64,000 nt of DNA from Tausonia pullulans. Lineage: Eukaryota > Basidiomycota > Tremellomycetes > Cystofilobasidiales > Mrakiaceae. The stretch lies in assembly GCA_951802195.1 (NCBI GenBank), contig OX637638.1, positions 434,001 through 498,000 of the forward strand, read 5' to 3'. A program made the position numbers and the translations under genes. How positions within the stretch are numbered: position 1 is the stretch's first letter; each line of letters begins with the position of its first letter. The notes under the pieces are model-generated. The model saw only the letters and a program-made list of their open reading frames with translations, was not told the DNA's origin and did not search any database. Positions 29,812 to 40,300 of this stretch are shown in pieces.

Positions 29812-30429
29812 CGTCTGCGTAGGCGGGGGAGGACAAGTTGGAGACGGGGGAAAGACGAGGAGGACCAAGGGCGGCCGCGGGATTGGTCGGAAAAGGAGGA
29901 GGGGGAGGAAGGCGCAGGAGAGAGAGGATAGGAAGGACAGAGGAGAGAAAAAGCAGAGAGGGGGGATTCAGTGCTCTGCTTGGTGTCGATATAAGTCTGG
30001 CTGGCTGGCTGCTTGGACGGACGAGCAAGGGGCGGGCGGTCGGACGGGTAGAGGAGAGAAGAGGGAGAAGGTGGTCGGCGGCGGGTTGACGCCCTCTTGG
30101 TCCGCCCCAGCCGCTGCCGTCCGTCCAGGGTGGGTTGCTCCCTCGCTTGGGCCGTTCGTATCACGGCGACACAACCAAGTTGATCGCTCGTCTTTCTCTT
30201 TGCTTCCTTCCCCTTTGCAGTCGCGTTCGCACAAGGGAGAGAGGAAAGGACATCGATGGAGACGTAGATAGGGGCGATAAAGCATACGGCGATGGAGAGA
30301 CCAAGAGAGAAGCGAAAAGATGGGCGAAGAGCCTCGGATGGGTAGCTAGCAGAGAGAGGTGCAGACTGGGAAAGACTCGAAGAGAAGGAGGGAGCGAGAG
30401 AGGAAGAGAGGAACCCTGATAGACCACGC
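29812..30429. other. Purine-rich intergenic region upstream of QCR7
   Basis: About 620 nt without a recognised gene. The plus strand is strongly purine-rich (GGAGGA, GAGAGAG, AAGAGGGAG runs over 29830-30410), so the QCR7 coding strand is pyrimidine-rich here, like the CT tracts before other genes in the window but much longer. Confidence 0.45.
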
Positions 30430-33400
30430 TCAGTCGGCAACGACCTCGGGCTTGCCTTCGAATCTAGTACCACACATCACGCGTCAGTCAGTCGTGGCCC
30501 TCACAAGCAGCAGCAGCAGCAGAAGCAAGACTCACCTCTCATCACCCCCATCGACAAGCCCGGCGTTTGCCTCTCCAATCCCGGCCTGCATCTCAGCGAC
30601 TGCCTGCGCCACGCCGTTGGGGTCGTCTTCCACTTGCGCCGATGCAGCAGCCGTAAGCTCTTCGGTCAAGACGGGGTCGATCTTGTTGTTAGATGCAATC
30701 TCGTCTGGTGTAACATGCGGCTTCAGTCTTTGAGACTCAAAGAATTGGGGAGCAGCGATGGAATAACCTCCAGAGGTCGCGGGCTGAAGCGATCCATCTT
30801 CTTCGATGCCATTATCCGCACTGAGCGCCTCCTGTTGGCTCCGATGTTGCTCCATCGCAGCAGACAGGGCTGTGACATCGACGAGCCCGAGACCGGCGTC
30901 CAACACCGGATTAGTGCCCACGGCCGCCTCCACGACAGCCTCAGTCTGAGGCTCGGTCTGCTGCTGCTGCTGCTGGACAACTTCCGGGTTGCTCATTGTG
31001 CTACCGACCGCACTGGTCACGACGCCCGGCGCTACACTCTGAGCCGCGCTGGCGCTCACTGACGAAGCGGCCCTCGAGTTGGCGTTGTTACCCGAGTGCA
31101 TCGACTCGACGTGCTTCTTCAGGCCATCCTTGCGCTTGAACCGGCGCTCGCACGAGAGACACGGGTAAGGCCTCTCGTCAAGGTGCGTCCGCCGGTGGCG
31201 ACGAAGGGCGCCAGATTCCGTGAAACGGGTCTCGCAGAGCTCGCAGCTGTAAGGCTGCTCGCCGGTATGGACGACGGCGTGATTCCTGGAAGAGATGATA
31301 GAAAGGTAAGGAGGCTCGAGATCAGACACCAGCAGCGGGTGGAGGTGGCCAAGCAGCCGACCCCGCCAGCGAGAAGCGATGCCACGTACTTCAGATGCCA
31401 CGGCTGTCGGAAGGCTTTTTGGCAGATCTCGCACTTATACGGCCGCGCGTCCATATGAATGCCCTTATGGCGTTCGAGGTCGTTCTTACGCGTGAAACTC
31501 TTCTCGCACTCGGGGCACGCGAATGGCTTATCGGCCGGAGGCGCGCGAGGGAGCGCAGGGGGCAAGGCAGCGAGAAGCTCGGGAGGGATCGGGTCAAGTG
31601 TCTGCAAAGGCAGGAGGAGGACAGTTGTCAATCAGCAACAGCCAGCACACTGCTTGCCAGAGAAGATCTAGCCGGACCAAGAAAGTAAATAAGCAAGGTG
31701 GTCACGCACAATCTTGATCTTGCGCGACTTGGACTCGTTGCCGATCTTGGGCTCCGAGTGGCGAGACTTCTTGCGAGAACGAGGAGGAGGGGTACCACCA
31801 TCAGAGTAGTTCGATCCGGCCCTTTCATGCGAGGAAGAGGAAAACAATACGTCAGGGTGGGCCATGGATGGTACAATGAGGTAGAGCGGGTAGGCTCGTG
31901 ACTCACGGCGAAAGACTCGACTCATAAGACCTGTCAGAGAACGAGGGCGAGTCGTCTCTGTCATCGCCTCCCCCTCGGTGGGCCGACGGGAGGCTGTAGC
32001 GTCCTCTGCGGGTGGTCGCCGAACCAGTGGTGCCGTCGTCCTCAGCCTTGCGCTTTGATGACGGTCCAGAGTCCGGGTAGTCGCCCGAGGGTCCCGAGGC
32101 ATAACCGGGGTAGTTGCCGTTTGGGTAGGAAGTCGAGCGAAGGCTGAGAGGCGGCAATAAGAGAGTCAGGACAGATGAGCTTTGGAGGCTCGGGGGTCAG
32201 ACTCACGAAGACGAGCTGGGAGCGGGCCCAGGGCCCCGAGGGTAGTTGCCGAACCCGGGCTGCGTGGGTCTAGGGATGTTCGGAAAGCGAGAGCCGAATG
32301 GGATGAGTTGCCCATCACGCAGCACAGCGGAGACGTTAAACGATGCGCCGAGCTGCGCCCCACACTCACGCGGCCTGTCCGTTGGCGGGCCCAGCGAAGG
32401 CTGCAAAGTCGCCGGCAGTAGAACTTGATCCGGTGCTTGTAGCCCAAGGCTGCTGGGCGGCGTAGAGGTTCATCTGTTCGCGGGCGATGAAGGAGCTCAT
32501 GTCAAAGCTGTTGGAGGATCCCCGGAGGCTCGACTGATTCGGCGAGGTGAGCGAGTTGCTGCGAGGATCGGGCGGCATGATCAGCTGCTTGATTCTGCTT
32601 GACGTTCTATGCGTCCGGGATAGCAGGATGTCGCATGTGTAGGAGACAAGGACGGAGTGTGTGACAGCAGGGCAGGGACGACGGGCGTCCGTTGTTTGGG
32701 CCGCATGGCTCGGCGCGAGCGCAAGGCGAGGACGACCGCCGCGTCTCCACTCTCGCCTGGGCCTTCTCCTCCGCCTCTCGCCCCTCCCTTGCTCGTGGTC
32801 CGGCCGCATCATTTGCACCGACCTCTTCTCGCTCTCGACCGAAGGATGGCACAGAGCGAGAGAGCCCCAGAGGTCCGACGGAGACATGAAACGGCAAACG
32901 ACAGTCCACGGATGTTCGATGGGATGTCCGGGAGGGGAGGACGGAAGTGGGGCGGCAAGCAAAGTTGACGGGACGAGGAACTCACGAGCTGCCCTGCTGG
33001 GTGTTGGACGGCTGGTTGAAGGCAAACGAGGCCTGGCCTTGGTTCTGGACCCTGGATACATCCGCAAGAGAGGAGTAGAGAGCGAGAGAGATAGAGAGAG
33101 TGTGTGCGTAGAGCGTCAGCCCCCATGTCCCGCTGTTGACAACACAACCACCGTCTCCCCTCGACAGCGTCTCTCGTACTGTCCGTCTCTTGGGACTCAC
33201 CCGGCGGACGGCCCGACCGCATAGTTGGCCAGGCCCTCAAAGGCGGCGCCCTGGAGGTTCCCGTTGAAGAGGCTGCTGTACTGGCCAGCCTGGTGACTCC
33301 CGTCTCCTCCAGAGCTCGATCCGGACGGCTGATCGCCGCCCTGGACTGAGGCAGATGGATCCTCACCGCCGTCGCCCTCCTCCTTGACGGCGGCCGCTCC

Positions 33401-33628
33401 GTCAACGACGCCCCCCTCGCCGGCAGAGCCGCCCGTGGTGGGGTCGTCAAGGGAGGGCACTCCACCGGCGGCCATGGCCGACTCATATAGTTGAACGAGT
33501 TGAGCGTCAAGTAGAGCGGCGTCGTTGGCGCCCCCAACGGAGAGCGACGGATCGATCTGGCCCGCCGGGTCGTGCGAGGACGAGTCCGGGTGGTCGACAG
33601 TCTCGGCGTGGGTCGATTCGGCGGACAT
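30430..33628 (-). CDS. C2H2 zinc-finger transcription factor with four fingers
   Basis: Starts MSAESTHAETVDHPDSS at 33628. The long N-terminal half is low complexity (Ser, Gly, Gln, Pro) spread over several exons. Four tandem C2H2 fingers lie at about 31085-31540: FACPECEKSFTRKNDLERH, YKCEICQKAFRQPWHLKNH (split by an intron after Leu-Lys), YSCELCETRFTESGALRRH and YPCLSCERRFKRKDGLKKH, with TGEQP- and MDARP-type linkers. The C-terminal part is Ala/Gln/Glu-rich, including a run of Gln near 30965, and the last exon reads FEGKPEVVAD before the stop at 30430-30432. It should be a sequence-specific DNA-binding nuclear regulator; the targets are unknown. Exon edges in the N-terminal half are approximate. 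Confidence 0.8.
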
Positions 33629-34286
33629 GACGAGCGAGGTCGAGTGGGGTCGTTGTTTGCAGGTGGATGCGGTCGGGGAAACGAGGAAGTGGCGAGAAGG
33701 ACAAAGGGAGAGAGGAGGAGAGGTCGAGAGTCGGTCAATCCTGCGCTTGGTTCTCCTCCTGTCCCCCTCCCCTCTCTCTTGGTTACCACCACCAACCCAC
33801 TCCTCACGAATGTATGCACAGCACGTCATGCTTCCGTTGCAAGCTGTGTCGTCTACAGCAGATGCTCAAGTGTTGTGGGCCCGGAGAAGTTTCCATGAAA
33901 CTTGCCACCCGCGTGTGCGTCACCGCAGAGCGCCGTCGTCGACCGAGGTCGAAGCAGAGCCATACGTCGGAAAAGGAAGGAAACTAACTGCGCGGGCTGA
34001 TGTGGAAGCCGCTGCTGGTCATAGCGAAGGAGAGCAGGCCGAAAAGAAGCCGTTCGGCTGTCGAGTTCGCCGCGCTTCAGTGTCCCCGGACATGGCAGAT
34101 GAACGCTCTAATGTGGGTGAAGATAGAAGTGCAGAGAGAGAGGAAGAGAAGGCGTAGGAGAAGAAGAGAAATATAGAGAAATGGCGAAGAAAGGAAGAGA
34201 AATAAGGATGAGCTGAGGAAAGAGCGCGCCGACAGCAACGAGACCCTCCGCCCTCCTCCTCCAAACGTCGTCAACGGGCGAGTGCA
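33629..34286. other. Intergenic between eIF1 end and zinc-finger gene start
   Basis: About 660 nt with no recognised gene. A purine-rich tract lies at 34110-34230 on the plus strand. Confidence 0.4.
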
Positions 34287-35515
34287 TTAGTGACCGTGGA
34301 TCTTGATCCGGTCCTTGGCCTCAGCCTCGGTGAAGATCTCCTGGTCCACGAGGAACTGGCGGATCTTGGTCCGCTGGTCGCCCTGGAGCTGAATAACCTG
34401 GCCAGACTCGTCGTCGACGACGGTGCCGTTGCAGGCGAACTCCTGCAACGGACGACGGTGTATGGATACGCATGGTCAGTGATGTGGAGCATACAACAGC
34501 AACATCAAAATGCGAGACGCGAGACAGACCTTTTTGAAGGCCTTGATAATCTTCTTAGGGTCAAACTCTGAGATAGAGACAGGCAGCAGGCACACACAAG
34601 CCGAGGCAATGTAACACGACGTCAGCTGGAACAGCGGGCAAGACGCGACGCGACCAGACCATCGACCGACCCTTGGGAAGGCCCTGGAGAGTGGTTAGAG
34701 TCTTGCGACCATTGCGCTGCTGGATACCTAAAAGACCGGAGAGCAATATCAGCGAGGGAACGTCGATATGAGCGAAACGAGCGCAAGCGCGAGTCAAGTT
34801 GGACGCACGGATGTGGATCTTATTGCCTCCCGGGGCGTCCTGGGCGAGCTGCTCGTTGGAGTCCTCAAAGTCGTCGGCGAAGGGGTCTGCGGGTGACGAG
34901 GCGTCGGCAGGTCAGCATCCCTTGCGGAGAGCGGGAGGCAGGACGAAGGAGAAGCGTTAAGAAAGCGGCACGGCTGAAGGTGCGTCTAGGGTGGAAGCGC
35001 GCAAGACAATGGCCGGGGGGTGGGTGTCCCTCAAGCCTCGCCCCGTCCTGTGCCCGTCAACAGCCTCGGTGAGGGCGAGGTCGTAGCATCAGCCGACACG
35101 TCCGGGGGTGCCAGCAGCGACCTCGAAGGAGCCACCACACCACCGGAGAAGCAGCTCAAAGCCCGTGGACCGGGCAAGATAGCCTAGCTTGCCTGCCCCT
35201 TCGCTTGCACCCTCGTCGCCATCGTTCCTCTTACGGGGGACGAGAGCCTCGGCTTTGTCCACCCAGGTCGCATGCTTGACTGACCCTTCTTGTCGAGGTT
35301 GAGGGGAGTTCCGGGCTTCGAAGAAGACGCCTTCTTCTCCGAGACCGGCTTGGTCTTCTTGGTAGTGACGTCTGGGGATCATGGCATCGGCCGAACGAGA
35401 GGGCGGGGAAGCAGGCGACGAAATCAGTTTATAGCGCAAGCGGACGTGCGCTGGTGGGAGGAGCGATGGGGAGGGACGAACCGTCCACGATGACAGGGGA
35501 CTCGAGTGTGGTCAT
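34287..35515 (-). CDS. SUI1: Translation initiation factor eIF1
   Basis: The C-terminal body is unmistakable: KIHIRIQQRNGRKTLTTLQG, then FDPKKIIKAFKK, EFACNGTVVDDESGQVIQLQ and QRTKIRQFLVDQEIFTEAEA, ending IKIHGH at 34287. eIF1 sits near the P site of the 40S subunit and enforces AUG selection. Upstream, an exon DPFADDFEDSNEQLAQDAPG joins in frame to exon 2 (TTKKTKPVSEKKASSSKPG, then TPLNLDKK) and exon 1 MTTLESPVIV starting at 35515. This gives an extension of roughly 40 residues, Lys/Ser-rich, before the usual DPFAD start region, and an intron of about 390 nt. The extension is inferred from splice phases; a shorter product from another start is possible. Confidence 0.85.
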
Positions 35516-35949
35516 ACGATGAGGGTTGAAGTGCTGGAGGAGGTGATGGCGGTGGCGAGAGGAAAGGGAGGGAGAGTGGAGGCAAGCAGTCGAACGCGAA
35601 AGGACAGCCGTCAGAAGGTGGGAGGTTCGTTGTCAGCCAGTGGACCATTGGGGTTGAGGCAACGGAGGAAAGCAGGGCCGCGAGACGGACTGGGAGTAGG
35701 CGAGGGTGAGGGGACGGGAGACGAGAGGTAGAGACGAGGACCGGAGGGGCGAAGAGGCGAGGCGAGAGGAGCAAGTGGCGGTTGAGGGAGATCGTCGAGG
35801 AGGGAGCAGAGGGGAGAGGGAGAGAAAGTCTCCGCATGGGCCTACCCGTCCACTCATACCTTCTCTTGACACCTTCCCACCTGTCTTCTCCTCCCAACCA
35901 CCATTACCCTCGTCATCGCCGAGCCAACAGTCCAGCCAACAAAACGCGC
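35516..35949. promoter_or_regulatory. Divergent intergenic region eIF1 / RGG protein
   Basis: About 430 nt between two divergent starts. Plus-strand purine-rich from 35700 to 35830, then CT-rich up to the RGG gene start. Confidence 0.45.
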
Positions 35950-36727
35950 ATGTCCGAGTACTCGTCACGCGGAACAAGCGGCCAGGGAGGGCGTGGAGGA
36001 GGGCGTGGAGGAGGTCGAGGAGGTCGAGGAGGTCGCGGAGGTGGCGGTCGTGGAGGAGGTCGAGGCTCATTCAACGCCAAGAAGGGCTTCATCGTTGGAC
36101 CCAAAAGGGCCGTCTCCAAGGACTCGTATCTTGGCAAAGGTTTGTCTGCATTGGACGCGTCCGCCATCCGACAGCTGAAAACTCCGGCTGACCTCGAGTT
36201 GAACGGCTTGCTGTTTGGTAGCCGAAAAGATCAAGGCGACGCTCATCGCCAACGCAAAGACCAAGCGGCTCTTTGCAAAGACGCTCAAGCAGGAGAATCT
36301 CACCTCGGAGAGGCTTAACCGGTCGACCAAGGGCAAGGGCAAGGGTAAAACTCTCGCCGAGGACGCGCCGGGTTCCGACGACGACATGACCGGCGACGAG
36401 GAGGGGTCGAGCGATGACGAGGACGAAGACGAGGAGAACAATGACGAGGAGGAGAAGATCAGGACCCAGGGTCTAGTCTCGTCGCTGTCGTCTAAGCCAA
36501 AGACGACGCAGTACGTCCATCCCTCCCGACGATCAGCGTCGACCGGGGCGCTGGCGTCAACGTCCTCAGCGCGCGGTTGGGCGGCTTCAGCTCGGGGAAC
36601 GACGCGCGGGCGAGGCTCACCAGGGCGAGGGAACATTCACGGAGGGGGCAAGGAGCGACAGCCGCACATGGGGGACAAAATGGACGCCATGCTCGCCAAG
36701 ATTCGCAAGGGGATGGGCGAGGCATAA
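35950..36727 (+). CDS. RGG-box nucleolar-type protein, function unassigned
   Basis: Two exons. Exon 1 starts MSEYSSRGTSGQGGRGGG and carries an uninterrupted Arg-Gly-Gly repeat (35985-36066), then FNAKKGFIVGPKRAVSKDSY and LGK. After an intron of about 80 nt (GTTTGT...GGTAG), exon 2 reads AEKIKATLIANAKTKRLFAK and TLKQENL, a Lys-rich helical segment, then an acidic stretch (SDDEDEDEENNDEEEK) and a C-terminal Arg/Gly region ending MLAKIRKGMGEA. RGG boxes bind RNA and are methylated by Hmt1-type enzymes. The KAT-Lys-rich helix resembles small rRNA-processing proteins such as Fyv7 only weakly. I do not assign a function. Confidence 0.7.
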
Positions 36728-37302
36728 TGACCTTCAGCTCCGGAAGTCTACTTGCGATCTATCGGCGAGCCCCTTTTTTATACTATTGCTCGTTCAGTTT
36801 GTATGACTCAAATCAGGCTCTAGCTTCAGCCCGACGATGGCGCAATGTCGATTGATCGTGAGAACAGACTCAGGAGGCCGTCGTCGAATCGACAGCTGCG
36901 CGCCCTTGGCTTCCATGCGCTCTGTCGTCGACCAAAGAGAAAGATGCGCTCCGGCGCACGCCGAAGCCACAGACAACCATCAACAGCTGTCCCCACTTCG
37001 CCTAAACCTCGTCTGGGCCATATCATCTCGCGGTCGCGCTTCAGCGAAACAGACAACTCTCCCTCGACAACACGTCCTTCACGTGTCCGCTTCGCCGTCC
37101 CTCAACCTCATCCGTCGGTCGGCCGGTCATCGCTCGCTGCTCTCGTGTCGCTCGGGCTTCCTTCGCGTCCCAACTCGAACTCCCTAACCCCGACCTCATC
37201 GTCGTCGCTCGAGGTTGCCTCTTCATTCTCAGATCCCCTTCCTCCCCCAACCCACTTCACGCCCTTCGCCCTCCCTCCCCTCTCTATCACATCTAGTCTG
37301 GT
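36728..37302. other. Intergenic, promoter of TRS85
   Basis: About 570 nt. A long open frame overlaps the region but its composition (Ser/Pro/Arg from CT-rich DNA) does not look like a protein. The last 100 nt before 37303 are pyrimidine-rich. Confidence 0.4.
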
Positions 37303-40300
37303 ATGGAGAACCCGACGATCCTCCGTTCGCTCGCCCCCCGTGTTGCAGTCGTCTCGACTGAAGACGTCGACGCCCTCTGCCGGGCAAGCAACATCCCCGA
37401 TCTCGCTGGCCTTTTGCGCCCATTTCAGAACAACCTGACGAGGGGTTCGTAGCATCAGGAACCCAATTTGGGTCCTCAAGGTTGCATCGAGGCTGACAAG
37501 GCTCGCTCATTCCGCCCTCCTTGACCTTCCTCGGCTGGCTCGTCCTGTCGCGTCATCGTCCCTCGACCCCCGGACGCCGTCGATCCTTCCTGCCCTCTGT
37601 TCCCTCCTTGTCACCTTCGGCCCAACAGTATCGATCCGGACCTCTCAGCTAGCGACACTCGTTGCGCCGACGTTTCCTCTCCGGATCAGCACGCTCGTGA
37701 GTCTTGAGCACTCCAAGGCGCCTGGGGAGGAGGTCGAGCGAGTGCTCGACCTCGGCCCGCAGATCCTCCGGGAAGGTAAGTGGGAAGCCGCCAAGGGGGA
37801 TCTGCTAGAGAGCGTCACGGACGAGTTCCTTTCCAGTGAGTCGATCCTTTGCTCTTGCTTGCTCTCAACGCACGGTTCGAAGCTGGGAGGATCCGAGCAT
37901 TGAGTTCTTAAGAGTGGCTAGCGCGTCGTTGGGCTCTGACCAAAAAGTGTCTCGATTGGCCGTGTGTCGGCGACACGGCGGCAAGTTCTCTTCCGCAACA
38001 ACGAGGGCGGGTTGATGAGAGTACAACGACCGGGTTGGTCAATATAATCTCGTCCTGACGCCCCTGGTTTACCTTGCTTCTCATCTCAGAACCGATTGCC
38101 GAGGTCACGCCGTGGTACCCGATATACCGGGACCTTCTTCTTTCCTCACGGTTAATATCAGAGCATGAAACGTTTGAACACCCGGCCTGCGGTAAGAGCG
38201 AGATCTCAATGTGATTAGACGTCTGGTCGGTCACTGACTGGGTGCTGCCTTGTGGTAGTCATCCTCGCCATTTCCTCAAGCCATCACGACCCGCTGAATG
38301 CCATGGCGAGTCTCTACGACCGCGTCAACTCTTCGCGACTTTGGAAGGATAGGCCGTACATAGATCCGGGAAGTTTCCTCCGTTATTTCGTCGTCGTTCA
38401 CGACGTGCACGGCTCAACGACGCTACAAGAGTATGCGGCATTCCTTTGGCATTCGCGCTTTTTGATCGCCAAGCATGGCTGACGTACTCGGCAACTCACT
38501 TGTAATTAGAGCCCAAACACTACTTCTCAACATCAAGCGCACCTATGGTCACAACTCCTCCCTCCTCCCCATCAACTCCGTCGCATCCACCCTCCCACCC
38601 TCACCGCTCGTCCATCCTCTGTACGCATCATTACCGCCACTTGACCCGCTCGCTCTTCGGGACTCGCCGAATGGCGATGCGCTAGACTCTGTTCCAAACT
38701 CGTCGTCGACCCTGGACGTCGCTGAGAAGTCTTTGCTGGGAGGACGCCTGACGGACGTAGACATCGCCCAAATGCGGGCTTTCTTAAGGGAGTTGACGGT
38801 TCAGTCGCTCGTCCCGTTCATGGAGCGATGCATCGCTCAGTGGAACGAAGTGGTCAGTGGAAGCCGCGCTTGGGCGAATATTTACTGAACAGAGGCCCGT
38901 CGCTGATGTGTACTTTCCCGATGAGCAGTTTCAATCGAGCCGGAGGGGTCTCACAGGCCGACTCTTTGGCGCCGGACGCAAGTTCTTTGGCTCTTCAAGA
39001 CCGACCAGTCCTGGTCCAACGACCACGACGGGTCCGCAAGGGTACAATGCAATCAAGGGCTAGTAAGTGCGACATCATTCACCCCGCCCCTGACGCTGGC
39101 CAGCTGACACCTGGCGGTGCCTACAGCTACCCATACACGTCGTCCGAGGCAGTTTCAAGACGACTTGCCGACTTTGCTTTCATGTTGCGCGACTATCGCT
39201 TCGCTGCGTCCGTGTACGACTCGATTCGCAAGGACTACGGCTCGGACAAGGCCTTCCGCTATCAGGCTGGCGCAACTGTGCGTGCGCTTTTGCGGTATCT
39301 GTGGATTGAAACGTCTATAATTACTCTTCTGACTGAATTCGTCACGTGCAATGCAACGAACAACAGGAGATGGTTGGGCTTTCTGTCCTCATGACTTCGC
39401 CCCCACGTACTCGCCTCGAAGTCGACCCATTTCTTGAGCACGCGGTCCAGCATTACCGATCGCGTACCTCACATGGCATTCTCCAGCTCGACGCCATTCG
39501 CACGACCCTGCTCTACTACGAAGGATACCAGACGCTCGGCGAATACAGAAGTGTCGTTCCGGCGATGCTGCGAGCTGCCGGTGAGGTGGAGGAAATTCCA
39601 TCGGCTATCTTGCTCGAGCAGGCCGCGTTCGCCGACCTCCGGCTTCCCAAGCCTGCCATGCGCAAGTTTGCCTTCCACCTGGTGCTCGCTGCTCAACGAT
39701 ACGAGGTCTGCTCTCAGGTTCGTTAGGGCGAATCTCGCAACTAGCTCGTCTCCCCATGCAGAGGGGGTACCCGACTCTGATGGTGGCTTCGTGCACCTTC
39801 CTTCTGCAGAAAGCCTTTTCCCGCCGATGCTTCCGACAGGCGGCCGTCCTTTACCGCAACCAGGACTGGAAGCGTGCCCAAACCCACATTGAGCATGCCC
39901 TCGGTCGGCAGGCGTACACGGTCGGCGAATCAGACGTGGCTGTTGAGCACTTTGTGCGGCTGCTCAAGGGTGACCAGGGCGATTTCTTGGATGACTTCGT
40001 CCTTGCTTTCGAGGCGAGTTGCTCCCTAGCCTGCGTCTGCGAAGGAGGAAGGAGCTGATGCCAAATGAATCGCCCGTGACAGCATCTCTTGGCGCACCAT
40101 CCTGAGAAGATCGCCGCCCTCTCTGACGAGCTACCCGAGGCTGTGTTTGACATCAAGCGGACGCAGGTGCGGTCCTCCATCGGCCAAGGCGCTCAGTACC
40201 AAGGGCTCTCCAGGGCCAAATGGTCCTCGCTGGAACAGTCCTTTCTTCATCTCGGGTTCGATGGTGAGGAGTCCAAACGGCCGCGAGAATTACTCTATTC

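Noticed and set aside
32809-33819. 336-residue open frame antisense to the usual frame of the C2H2 factor
   Set aside because: Its sequence is low-complexity Pro/Ser/Arg; the frame with MSAESTHAETVDHPDSS gives the more protein-like reading and links to the fingers by introns.
36845-37438. 197-residue open frame before TRS85
   Set aside because: It reads Ser/Pro/Arg from CT-rich DNA and overlaps the TRS85 start in another frame; the TRS85 N-terminus at 37303 matches the family.
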